Positions 7,751-15,687 of a stretch of 64,000 nucleotides of DNA are shown here, piece after piece. The stretch covers positions 1 to 64,000 of the forward strand of contig NZ_JAENJH010000007.1 in the NCBI RefSeq assembly GCF_016595675.1, read 5' to 3'. This DNA comes from Prauserella cavernicola (lineage in GTDB: Bacteria > Actinomycetota > Actinomycetes > Mycobacteriales > Pseudonocardiaceae). A program made the position numbers and the translations under genes. Position 1 is the first letter of the stretch. Each line of letters begins with the position of its first letter. A model generated the notes under the pieces. The model was not told the DNA's origin. It saw nothing but the letters and a program-made list of their open reading frames with translations, and made no database searches.

Positions 7751-7761
7751 GCTGACCGACC

Positions 7762-7801
7762 GCGCCGCTGGCAGCGTGCTCCACGCTCTCGCCAGCGGCG
7801 C
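7762..7801 (+). terminator. Stem-loop terminator after the DUF308 gene
   Basis: An 11-bp perfect outer stem (7762-7772 with 7791-7801) encloses a 6-bp inner stem (7773-7778 with 7782-7787, loop CTC). It starts 12 bases past the stop codon. There is no U tract, as is common for actinobacterial terminators. Confidence 0.6.
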
Positions 7802-7917
7802 CGGTCCGAGCGGGTGCACGCCGCTCGATCAGCCGTACGGCAGGCCGCGTGCTTCGGAAACGGCGCTCAGGGCACGGACCGCGGTCACGGGCCTCTGGCT
7901 CCGTTCGGTGGCTGATC

Positions 7918-8181
7918 GTGGCTGAGGGGCGTGCGATCGTGATCTCCGTGCCCAATCGCACGTGGTCGAAGCATGTCTTCTGGGGTCTGTTCACGCCGTG
8001 CGTGGCGGCGGCAACCGCCGTGGTGTGGTTGATCCCGCGCGGAGAAGACGACAACTTTCCGGTTGTACTGTGGGTGTTCACCGCCGCGATCTGGGTGGGT
8101 GTGTCGGTGGTCCACCTGCGGAGGTGGTTGCGAGATCGACGTGACTCGGAGGAGCAACATGACCAGCCTCCGGGTGGCTAG
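7918..8181 (+). CDS. Small two-helix membrane protein of unknown function
   Basis: About 87 residues with two membrane helices (VFWGLFTPCVAAATAVVWLI and FPVVLWVFTAAIWVGVSVVHL), then a basic and acidic tail (RRWLRDRRDSEEQHDQ). It is probably an inner-membrane protein with both ends cytoplasmic. The start is uncertain: GTG at 7918 and GTG at 7939 are both possible and neither has a good ribosome site. No family recognised. The 167 bp before it hold the preceding terminator and no other gene. Confidence 0.55.
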   Translation: MAEGRAIVISVPNRTWSKHVFWGLFTPCVAAATAVVWLIPRGEDDNFPVVLWVFTAAIWVGVSVVHLRRWLRDRRDSEEQHDQPPGG

Positions 8182-8349
8182 GCGATCCGCCTCGGCCGGT
8201 TGGCCCCGGCTCGCAGACCAGAGGTGATGGTGAGGGCGATGTGCGACGCCAGCAGCACTCCGGCCTCGGTGAACGCCTTCCTGACCGCGATGCCGGCGTG
8301 CGAGTGGTGGTAGGTCCGGCGTTCGCGACCTCCCCAGGTGTACTCCTGG

Positions 8350-8853
8350 TCAGGCTCGGTCCGATGGGCCGTCCGGCACAACGTCCGTGAGTCGTTCGAA
8401 AGCTGGTAGCGCCTCTCGGATCAGGTCCTGATCGGCTTGGCTGAGCAGTTCCAGTCGCTCGGAGAGCCACAGGTTCCGGTGGTGCCGGATGCGTGCGCCC
8501 ATCTCGTATCCGGCTTTGGTGAGTTCGACCCAGGTGAGCCGCCGGTCGGACGGTTCCCGTTCGCGAACGATCAGTCCCTTGGCTTGCAGGGTGTCCAGTG
8601 AGCGGGTCAAGGTCGACGGTTTGACGCCTTCGCCTGTCGCGAGCTCACCGGGACTGGCGCGCCCGAGACGCTCGATGCGGAACAGCAGTGAGATCACCGG
8701 GAAGGTCAGATCCTCGAACGGCTGCTGGCGGATCACACGCCCGAGCCAGCCCATCATCATCTGAAGCCGGGTGAGGTAGGCGGGCGTGGTCACGCCCGCC
8801 GTGGCCATCCGGTTCTCGACGTCGCCCGGCCAGTCGCCCCGATATCGCCCCAT
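8350..8853 (-). CDS. MarR-family transcriptional regulator
   Basis: Winged-helix regulator of 167 residues. The DNA-binding domain spans about residues 55-110, with ASPGELATGEGVKPSTLTRSLDTL as recognition region and the wing REREPSDRRLTWVELT. Flanking N- and C-terminal helices form the dimer. It is divergent from the aroQ operon that starts at 9122, with three copies of a TTCGC-type palindrome between, so it is the likely repressor of that operon and of itself. MarR proteins often sense small aromatic or carboxylic ligands, which would suit a quinate-like substrate (inference). Confidence 0.9.
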   Translation of the reverse strand: MGRYRGDWPGDVENRMATAGVTTPAYLTRLQMMMGWLGRVIRQQPFEDLTFPVISLLFRIERLGRASPGELATGEGVKPSTLTRSLDTLQAKGLIVREREPSDRRLTWVELTKAGYEMGARIRHHRNLWLSERLELLSQADQDLIREALPAFERLTDVVPDGPSDRA

Positions 8854-8892
8854 GCCCGCAGTCTACCGACGCGGGAGCGGCACGATGAAGCT

Positions 8893-8967
8893 GTTCGCCT
8901 TGCGAACATGGTCGCCACCAGTAAACAGTTCGTCTTGCGAAACAAGATAACAGTTCGCCTTGCGAAA
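8893..8967. promoter_or_regulatory. Triple operator repeat in the marR-aroQ divergent promoter
   Basis: Three copies of GTTCGYCTTGCGAA start at 8893, 8928 and 8953. The first contains TTCGC-CTT-GCGAA, a perfect 5-bp inverted repeat. Spacings of 35 and 25 bp put the sites close to whole helical turns apart. They lie in an AT-richer island between the marR start (8853) and aroQ (9122), the expected place for MarR dimers. Confidence 0.65.
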
Positions 8968-9121
8968 GGCTTGTTTTCTCGAAGTCTCGCGTCTAGCCTT
9001 CTCGGCGAGGCTTTCGAAGCATCCAGGCGCCCGATAAGGCGCGGGTGGGTCCTGGTAGACGATGCATCGAGGCTTTTGAACAGCACGTTTCGTGCATCGC
9101 GCAATGAGTGGAGTGGTGTCA

Positions 9122-9565
9122 ATGGCGACCGAGAACAAACCTGTCGTTGTCATGAACGGTCCGAACCTGAATCTTCTCGGTCTGCGGGAGCCTGCGATTT
9201 ACGGTTCGTCAACAATGGCGGATGTCGAGGATCTCTGCCGTAAGAAGGCCGCTGAGCACGGCCTTTCCGTCGAGTTCTTCCAGAGCAACAGCGAGGGTGC
9301 TCTCGTCGACCGGATCCATGTCGCCCGGGAGGCGGCCTCGGCCATAGTCATCAACGCCGGGGCCTACGGGCACACCTCGGTCGCCCTGCACGACGCTCTC
9401 CGCGCCTCGGAGTTGCCGGTCATCGAAGTGCACATCTCCAACGGGACCCGGCGAGAGAGCTTCCGCCACCACTCCTACGTCACCTCGGTGGCGGTCGGCT
9501 TGATCAAGGGGCTGGGCATTTTCGGGTACGGCGCTGCCCTTGACTTCCTTGCCCAGCGCGACTGA
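9122..9565 (+). CDS. aroQ: 3-dehydroquinate dehydratase, type II
   Basis: 147 residues, the usual length for the dodecameric type II enzyme that interconverts 3-dehydroquinate and 3-dehydroshikimate. The active-site pieces are present: NGPNLNLLGLREPAIYG with the arginine and tyrosine loop, EFFQSNSEGALVDRIH, INAGAYGHTSVALHDAL, and the catalytic histidine in PVIEVHISN. Family members usually read HISNPHAREEFRHHS; here GTRRES replaces the middle. ATG at 9122 fits that length. It heads an operon with sugar-acid-type oxidoreductases and an ABC importer, not with aroB/aroC/aroK, so a catabolic role is likely. Confidence 0.92.
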   Translation: MATENKPVVVMNGPNLNLLGLREPAIYGSSTMADVEDLCRKKAAEHGLSVEFFQSNSEGALVDRIHVAREAASAIVINAGAYGHTSVALHDALRASELPVIEVHISNGTRRESFRHHSYVTSVAVGLIKGLGIFGYGAALDFLAQRD

Positions 9566-9587
9566 CCGGCCTTCGCAGGAGACGACC

Positions 9588-10649
9588 ATGGAGCACACGT
9601 TGCGCGCAGGGATCATCGGCTGCGGCAAGATCGCTATCAACCACGCGGACACGCTGCGGGACTTCCCGGGAGCCTCGCTCGTGGCGGTCTGCGACAGCGA
9701 TGTCGACCGCGCGAAGGAGTTCGCCCGCGAGTACGGAACCGAGCGGGTGTTCTCGGACGCGGAGCGGATGCTCGCCGAGTGCGGACTCGACGTCGTGCAT
9801 ATCTGCACACCCCATCCCAGTCATGAGGGGCTGGTGCTCGCCGCCGCCCGGGCGGGTGTGCATGCGCTGTGCGAGAAGCCCTTGGCCGTGGACGTCGCCG
9901 CCGCCGATCGCATGATCGCGGCGGCGGAGGACGCGGGAATCAAGCTGGGCACCGTGTTCCAGCGTCGCTACTGGCCCGCCGCCCGCCGGATCCGGGCCGC
10001 GATCGACGACGGCACGCTCGGCACCCCCATCCTCGGCGACTGCACGGTCCTGATCACCAAGGACCGCGCGTACTTCGAGGAGGACGAGTGGCGCGGCCGG
10101 TGGAGCACCGATGGCGGCGGGGTCCTGATGAACCAGGCCATCCACTACCTCGATCTGCTGCAGTGGTACCTCGGGACCGCCGTGAGGGTGAGCGGTCGCA
10201 TCGCGACTCTCCGGCACGCCGGGTACATCGAGGTGGAGGACACCGCGGTGGCCACTGTGGAGTTCGAAGGCGGTGCCCTGGCGACGATCCGGGCGAGCAC
10301 GGCTGCAGTGCCGAGCCTCGGCTACCGGGTCTCCGTGACCGGTGACGCGGGCGGGACCGTCAGCCTGATCGAGTCCCCGATCGGCGGGCCGGGAGTCGCG
10401 GACGTGTGGGCTGTCGCGGGTGCCGAGGAGTACCACATGCCCTGGGGCGCGGAGATCGAGTCGCACCCGCCTCAGCCCGAGGTGCACCGCTCGCTGAAGC
10501 CGTATCACGCACTCCAGGTGCGGGACTTCCTCGACGCTGTGGTCGAGGACCGGCGCCCGGAGATCGACGGCATCGAGGGCCGCAAGTCACTCGCCCTCGT
10601 CCAGGCCGTCTACGAGTCCTCGCGCACCGGCCGCACGGTGACGCTCTAG
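9588..10649 (+). CDS. Gfo/Idh/MocA-family oxidoreductase
   Basis: NAD(P)-dependent dehydrogenase of 353 residues. The N-terminal Rossmann fold begins GIIGCGKIAINHADTLRDFP. The conserved CEKPLAVD holds the catalytic lysine near residue 100. In the C-terminal alpha/beta domain, GGGVLMNQAIHYLDL carries the substrate-site histidine. Relatives oxidise sugars, inositols or cyclitol-like alcohols. It starts 22 bp after aroQ with AGGAG before ATG. A quinate or shikimate dehydrogenase role would place it directly before the dehydratase, but that is inference from context. Confidence 0.88.
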   Translation: MEHTLRAGIIGCGKIAINHADTLRDFPGASLVAVCDSDVDRAKEFAREYGTERVFSDAERMLAECGLDVVHICTPHPSHEGLVLAAARAGVHALCEKPLAVDVAAADRMIAAAEDAGIKLGTVFQRRYWPAARRIRAAIDDGTLGTPILGDCTVLITKDRAYFEEDEWRGRWSTDGGGVLMNQAIHYLDLLQWYLGTAVRVSGRIATLRHAGYIEVEDTAVATVEFEGGALATIRASTAAVPSLGYRVSVTGDAGGTVSLIESPIGGPGVADVWAVAGAEEYHMPWGAEIESHPPQPEVHRSLKPYHALQVRDFLDAVVEDRRPEIDGIEGRKSLALVQAVYESSRTGRTVTL

Positions 10650-10675
10650 CCCCTTGTCCCGAGGAAGGACCTGCA

Positions 10676-11566
10676 GTGTTGCTGGCACCTCCGCACAAGC
10701 GCCCGACCGGAGCGCGACGCACGTTGCGGTCGTACATCCGGATCAACGATCCCTGGGTCTTCGTCCTGCCCTATCTCGCCGGGGCGGCCTTCTTGATCGT
10801 CTACCCGGTCGGGTACGGCTTCTGGATCGGCCGGGACCCGCTGAACTACCTGCAACTGTTCGGTGATCCGACCTACTGGGCGGCGGCGGTGAACACGCTG
10901 CTGTTCCTCGGCGTCGGGGTCAACGCCACCCTGCTGCTGGCCCTGGTGTTGTCCGGCTTTTTCGCGCTGCGCCGGTGGTGGGTCAAGGCATTGCTGCCGG
11001 TGTTCATCCTGCCCTGGGCCGTTCCGGTGGTCTCGGCGTATCTGTCCATCCACTGGATGCTGAACTCCGAGATCGGAATGATCAACACGATCCTGCGCGG
11101 GATCGGCGTGTCGAGCCCGCCGGAGTGGCTCAACTCCTACGGGTGGGCGATCGTCGCGGCGCTCGTCTCCTACATCTGGCACTGGCTTCCGTTCTGGACG
11201 CTGATCCTGCTCGCCGCCCGGATGGCGATCCCGAACGACGTCTACGAGGCGGCCGACGTCGACGGGGCCACTGGCATCCGGCGGCTCGTGCACATCACGT
11301 TCCCGTTGTTGCGGGGCACGTATCTGACCAGCACGCTGCTCGCCGCGATCTGGACTCTCAGTGACTACAACACGGTCCACTTCATCACCGGCGGGGCGCC
11401 GGGGGACACGACCCACGTGCTGGCCACGCTGGGCGTGGACTACGCGTTCGACATCGGGTTCATCGAACTCGGTGTCAGCGTGGGACTCACCGCACTGCCG
11501 CTCATCATCATCCTGATCGTGTTGCTCGTGCGCAGGCTCAAGGCCGACGACGGGGGGCTCGCGTGA
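10676..11566 (+). CDS. CUT1-type sugar ABC transporter permease (MalF-like)
   Basis: Inner-membrane permease of 296 residues with six hydrophobic segments, the first PWVFVLPYLAGAAFLIVYPV. The EAA loop that contacts the ATPase is YEAADVDGATGIRRLVHITFP. A GTG at 10676 after GAGGAAGGA is the likely start. Its stop overlaps the next permease by GTGA, so the two subunits are co-translated. Substrate is not given by sequence; CUT1 importers carry oligosaccharides, polyols or sugar acids. Confidence 0.9.
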   Translation: MLLAPPHKRPTGARRTLRSYIRINDPWVFVLPYLAGAAFLIVYPVGYGFWIGRDPLNYLQLFGDPTYWAAAVNTLLFLGVGVNATLLLALVLSGFFALRRWWVKALLPVFILPWAVPVVSAYLSIHWMLNSEIGMINTILRGIGVSSPPEWLNSYGWAIVAALVSYIWHWLPFWTLILLAARMAIPNDVYEAADVDGATGIRRLVHITFPLLRGTYLTSTLLAAIWTLSDYNTVHFITGGAPGDTTHVLATLGVDYAFDIGFIELGVSVGLTALPLIIILIVLLVRRLKADDGGLA

Positions 11567-12411
11567 AGACCCGACGTTCCGCACTGAGTACCACGGCCCT
11601 GGTCGCCGTCGGCGTCCTGCTCGCCGTCTGGACCCTGCTTCCCGTCTACCACATGCTGGTCGTCAGCCTGAGTCCTTCCGATGAGCTCTTCGCGGGCAGG
11701 CTCTGGCCCGAGGACCCGACTCTCACCGCCTTCTCGACGGTACTGACCGAGGGTGACTTCACCGTCGAGCGTTTCTGGCTCCAGCTCTGGAACAGCCTGT
11801 TCGTCGCCGTCGTATCCGCGGTCGGCGTGCTGGCCATCGCCACCCTGGCCGCCTTCGCGGTCGCGCGGTTGCGCCCCCGCTGGGCTGGGCTGCTCACCAC
11901 CTCGGCGCTGGCGACCTACGTGATCCCGCTGTCGTTCCTCGCCATCCCGCTGTACAAGGCGATGGCGAACTACAACCTGCTCGGCAGCCAGTGGGCACTG
12001 ATTCTCGCGACGATCACCTTCGGCTCGCCGTACGCGCTCTGGGTGCTCTCGCAGTACGCGCGGGCCAGCATCCCCTCCGAGCTCGATGAGGCAGCCACGA
12101 TCGACGGCGCCGGAGCGTGGCGGATCTACTTCCAGATCTTCCTGCCGCTCATGCGTCCACCCATGGTCGTGGTCGGGATCTACGCCTTCCTCTTGGCCTG
12201 GAACGAGTACCTGATGGCCTTCCTGTTCCTTAGCGAGGAGGATTCGATGACGCTGCCGGTCACCCTGGGCAACTTCCTGAACTCCGATCAGATCCAGTGG
12301 AACGTCATGATGGCGACCGCGTTGTTCTACGCGCTGCCCCCGGTCCTCATCTACTACGCCTTCCAGCGCAACGTCTCGAGTGGATCGACCGCGGGCGGGG
12401 TGAAGAACTGA
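11563..12411 (+). CDS. CUT1-type sugar ABC transporter permease (MalG-like)
   Basis: Second permease, 282 residues, with an N-terminal helix (LVAVGVLLAVWTLLPVYHMLVV), five more segments and the EAA loop LDEAATIDGAGAWRIYFQIFLP. The GTG start overlaps the stop of the first permease by four bases, and its own stop overlaps the start of the binding protein by one. It forms the heterodimeric channel with the product of 10676-11566. Confidence 0.92.
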   Translation: MKTRRSALSTTALVAVGVLLAVWTLLPVYHMLVVSLSPSDELFAGRLWPEDPTLTAFSTVLTEGDFTVERFWLQLWNSLFVAVVSAVGVLAIATLAAFAVARLRPRWAGLLTTSALATYVIPLSFLAIPLYKAMANYNLLGSQWALILATITFGSPYALWVLSQYARASIPSELDEAATIDGAGAWRIYFQIFLPLMRPPMVVVGIYAFLLAWNEYLMAFLFLSEEDSMTLPVTLGNFLNSDQIQWNVMMATALFYALPPVLIYYAFQRNVSSGSTAGGVKN

Positions 12412-13814
12412 TGCGCCCGGCGAACAATGACCAGGTATCTGCCTTCGCCCGACGCGAGTTCCTGCGCCGGGGTGGCCTCGTGGCCGCGGGACTGGCGCTG
12501 GGGCCCGCGCTGCTCACCGCCTGCGGTGGCCCTGGCCGTGCGGGGGAGTCGCTCACCGTGTGGTGGTCCAAGGGCTACTACGAGGAGGAGGACGCGGCGG
12601 CGGCTCGGATCATCGGCGCCTGGTCGCGGGCGACCGGTCGGGCCGTGAACCTGCAGTTCTATTCGACGCCTGCGATGGGCAGCAAGCTGACCAGCGCGGT
12701 CGAGGCCGGTCGGCCGCCGGACATCGCCTACCACCAGAACGCGCGGGCCTCGCTCTTCGCCCACCAGGGCCAGCTGGCCGACGTCTCCGACGTGGTCGAC
12801 ACCCTCGCGCTGACCCCGATCGCCCGTTCGGCGTCCCGGTTCTACGACAACCAACGTCAGGTGACCAGCACCTTCGCCACGCCACTGCTCACGTGGACCA
12901 TCCCGATCTTCCACTGGAAGAGCATGCTCACCGAGATCGGTCTCGACCTGCGGGAGGCGCCCCGGAACTGGGACGGCTACTGGGAGTTCTGGCGCGAGGC
13001 GCAGCGGAGAGCGGACCGCGCGGGGGCGGAGCGTCCGCCGACCGCCGTCGGGTGGTCGCTCAGCTCGGCGATGGAGGACACTCCGGAGCACTTCCAGTAC
13101 GTCCTGCGCGCGGCGGGAACCGCGCTGCTGGACGAGAACAACGCCATTGACGTCTCGGGTCCCGGCGTCCGGGACGGCCTCGAATACACGCTGCGGTGGA
13201 TCAGCGACCTTTACAGCGAGGGCTACACACCGCGGGACTCGATCAGCTGGCAGAGCGGGGGCAACAACCAGGTCTTCCTCAATCAGCAGGTTTTCATGAC
13301 CCCGAACGGCACGCTGTCGATACCGGGCTCGGTGAAGGAGAACGATCCCGCGGCCTGGGCCGACATCGGCACGTCCGGCTGGCCCGAGGCGGTCGGGGGC
13401 GGAGCGCCGACCGCACTGGCCAAGTTCGGCCGCATCATGCTCTTCGAGGATGCCGGACGGGTCTCGGAGGCCAAAGACCTGCTGCGTCACCTCATGGACC
13501 CGGCGAACGTGCAGCAGTACCTCGAGGACGGCCGGGGTCGCTGGTACCCGACATTGACCCCGCTCACCGAGCAGCCCTACTGGACCGACAACCCCGACCC
13601 GAACGTGCGCGCCGTCCACGAGATATTCGGCAGTGAGGGGCTCGCCCCGGACTGGCGTGAGCTCAGCCTCGCCTACTCCCGGGTCGAAGACCTCAACATC
13701 TGGGCGAAGTCGCTGACCCGGATTCTGATCGATGGGCAGGACGTCGCCAAGGCCACGGACGATGCGCTGCGTCAGGTCGAGCTGCTCGGTCGTCAGTTCG
13801 GAGCGCAGGCGTGA
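12411..13814 (+). CDS. Sugar-type ABC extracellular binding lipoprotein
   Basis: 467-residue solute-binding protein. The N-terminus has a twin-arginine signal (RREFLRRGGLVAAGLALG) ending in the lipobox LLTAC, so it appears to be a Tat-exported lipoprotein. The mature part has the extracellular-binding family 1 pattern, beginning LTVWWSKGYYEEE and continuing with repeated aromatic residues typical of carbohydrate sites. ATG overlaps the preceding stop. It should capture the operon substrate outside the membrane and pass it to the two permeases upstream. Ligand unknown. Confidence 0.9.
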   Translation: MRPANNDQVSAFARREFLRRGGLVAAGLALGPALLTACGGPGRAGESLTVWWSKGYYEEEDAAAARIIGAWSRATGRAVNLQFYSTPAMGSKLTSAVEAGRPPDIAYHQNARASLFAHQGQLADVSDVVDTLALTPIARSASRFYDNQRQVTSTFATPLLTWTIPIFHWKSMLTEIGLDLREAPRNWDGYWEFWREAQRRADRAGAERPPTAVGWSLSSAMEDTPEHFQYVLRAAGTALLDENNAIDVSGPGVRDGLEYTLRWISDLYSEGYTPRDSISWQSGGNNQVFLNQQVFMTPNGTLSIPGSVKENDPAAWADIGTSGWPEAVGGGAPTALAKFGRIMLFEDAGRVSEAKDLLRHLMDPANVQQYLEDGRGRWYPTLTPLTEQPYWTDNPDPNVRAVHEIFGSEGLAPDWRELSLAYSRVEDLNIWAKSLTRILIDGQDVAKATDDALRQVELLGRQFGAQA

Positions 13815-14644
13815 ACCGGCCCTTGTCCCTCCATCACCTGACGATGAGCGCCGCGCACCCGCTCGAGCTGGTCGAGGCGGCCGCGGCCGCGGGGTTCGAA
13901 CACTGCGGCATCCGTGTCGCCGCGCCGACGGCCGCCGAATTGGTGGCCGAGATCGCCGGGGACGAGCGGTTGCTGCGGGAGCTGCGGCGGCGGCTGGCCG
14001 ACACCGGGGTCGAGGTCCTGGACGTCGAGACGTTTCGGCTGATCTCCAGCCCCGACCTCGATGCGATGGCCGCGTCGCTGGAGGCCGGACGCAGGCTGGG
14101 TGCCCGGTACGCGGTCGCGTCCGGGCCCGACCCGGAGCCGGAACGCCTGTCGGACCACCTCGCGCAGCTGTGCGAACGGGCTGCGGAGCTGGAGATGATG
14201 GTCGCCTTCGAGTTCCACTCCTGCTACGCCGTCGACACCTTGGATCGCGCTCTCGTGCTGATCGGCCGATGTGGCGCGCCGAACCTGGTTCTGCTGGTGG
14301 ATCTGCTGCACCTCGTGCGCACCGGCGGCGGGCCCCCTGACCTCGCTCGCGTCGATCCGCGACTGATCCCGTACGTCCAGGTCTGCGACGCGGTCCGGGA
14401 TGGCCCGGTCGGCATCGAGGCACGCCGGGTGGAGGCCCGGACCGACCGGCGGCTGCTCGGCGAAGGGGAGCTCGACCTGGCGGGGTTGCTGGGCGCCCTC
14501 CCCGTGGGGATCCCGTTCAGTGTCGAGACCCCGACCATGCGGCTGCGCGATCTCCCGTTCATCGACCAGGCCCGGGTCGTGGCCGAGACGACACGCGCGT
14601 TCCTCGACAGCCTGCCGACCGACTCGCGGACAGGAGACCGATGA
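13811..14644 (+). CDS. Xylose isomerase-like TIM-barrel protein
   Basis: 277 residues of the sugar-phosphate isomerase/epimerase (AP endonuclease 2-like) barrel. Metal-ligand positions are visible at the strand ends: Glu in VAFEFHS, Asp and His in LVDLLHL, Asp in YVQVCD and Glu in FSVETP. The barrel includes ketose epimerases, inosose dehydratases and 3-dehydroshikimate dehydratases. Next to a type II dehydroquinase the last activity is attractive, because it would complete dehydroquinate to protocatechuate, but sequence alone does not decide. Overlaps both neighbours by four bases. Confidence 0.8.
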   Translation: MNRPLSLHHLTMSAAHPLELVEAAAAAGFEHCGIRVAAPTAAELVAEIAGDERLLRELRRRLADTGVEVLDVETFRLISSPDLDAMAASLEAGRRLGARYAVASGPDPEPERLSDHLAQLCERAAELEMMVAFEFHSCYAVDTLDRALVLIGRCGAPNLVLLVDLLHLVRTGGGPPDLARVDPRLIPYVQVCDAVRDGPVGIEARRVEARTDRRLLGEGELDLAGLLGALPVGIPFSVETPTMRLRDLPFIDQARVVAETTRAFLDSLPTDSRTGDR

Positions 14645-15609
14645 CCACGCCACCCGACGACCGCCCGCTGGTGCTCGTGACCGGCCCGGTGACTGTCGAC
14701 CAGGTCCACCAGATCGCCCGTGCCGCACCCTCACGACAGATCCGGAGGGTCACCACGCGTGCGGAACTCGCCGAGCACCTCGCCGCCGCAGAGGTGCTGG
14801 CGACGCCGGCCGAGGAGGTGCCGACCGCACTGCTGCGGCACGCACGGCGGCTTCGCTGGGTCCACTTGTGGGCGGCGGGTGCCGACGCCGCGCTGTCCCC
14901 GGAGTTGGTCGAGCATTCCGCCACGCTCACGTCGTCCAAGGGACACGGTGCCGTGCCGCTGGCCGAACATGCGCTGATGTTGATGCTGATGCTCAGCCGG
15001 GACGCTCCACGGTGGCTGCGGGCCCAGCGGCTCCGTCGGTGGGAGCCGTTCGCGCACGGGGAGCTCAACGGCCTCACCGTCGGGATCATCGGACTGGGTA
15101 ACTCGGGAAGCGATCTGGCTCGCAAGGCGAAGGCCTTCCACATGACCGTGCTCGGGATGCGCCGGGGGACCGTCCGCCCCGACGGCGTGGACGAGCTCTT
15201 CCCTGTGTCCCGCCTCGGCGAGATGCTCAGCCTGTCCGATTTCGTCGTTGTCACGGCGCCGCGCACCCCGGAGACGGTCGGCCTGCTCGGCGAGCCGGAG
15301 TTCCGCCGGATGCGCCGCACGGCGCATTTCGTGTGCATCTCCCGCGGCGGGGTCGCGGACGACGCGGCGCTGCTGAGGGCGCTGCGCGAGGGCTGGATCG
15401 CCGGGGCGGGCATCGATGCCCACGGCGTGGAACCTCTCCCGCCCGACAGTCCTTTTTGGGACCTGCCCAACGTCATTCTCACTCCGCACAACGGCACCAG
15501 CAGGTCCGAGACCCGTCAGCGCGGCGTCGACGTCTTCTGCCAGAACCTGGGCAGGCACGTCGAAGGCCATCCTCTCGTGAACCTGATCGACAAGCAGACC
15601 GGCTACTGA
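14641..15609 (+). CDS. D-isomer-specific 2-hydroxyacid dehydrogenase
   Basis: 322-residue NAD-dependent dehydrogenase. The nucleotide fold is VGIIGLGNSGSDLARKAKAF near residue 140. The catalytic set is in the C-terminal half: Arg in CISRGGVADD, Glu in GAGIDAHGVEPLPPDSP and His in LTPHNGTSRSE. Members reduce or oxidise 2-keto/2-hydroxy acids such as glyoxylate or phosphoglycerate-like compounds. The ATG overlaps the previous stop (ATGA). A gap of 78 bp follows before the ATPase gene. The substrate is unknown; a late catabolic step is likely. Confidence 0.9.
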   Translation: MTTPPDDRPLVLVTGPVTVDQVHQIARAAPSRQIRRVTTRAELAEHLAAAEVLATPAEEVPTALLRHARRLRWVHLWAAGADAALSPELVEHSATLTSSKGHGAVPLAEHALMLMLMLSRDAPRWLRAQRLRRWEPFAHGELNGLTVGIIGLGNSGSDLARKAKAFHMTVLGMRRGTVRPDGVDELFPVSRLGEMLSLSDFVVVTAPRTPETVGLLGEPEFRRMRRTAHFVCISRGGVADDAALLRALREGWIAGAGIDAHGVEPLPPDSPFWDLPNVILTPHNGTSRSETRQRGVDVFCQNLGRHVEGHPLVNLIDKQTGY

Positions 15610-15687
15610 CCCGGTCGACAGACGTTCCTCGACAGCCGGCACGTCACCCGATGCCGGTGACGGCACCGACCACAGGAGGTCGAAAGC

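Noticed and set aside
8178-8381. A 67-codon minus-strand frame overlapping the marR 3' end
   Set aside because: It has one weakly hydrophobic stretch but starts inside marR, has no ribosome site and no family pattern. The 168-bp gap may hold decayed sequence but I cannot support a gene.
8893-8967. CRISPR array
   Set aside because: Only three short (14-15 bp) repeats with unequal 10-20 bp spacing and internal symmetry; these are operator repeats.
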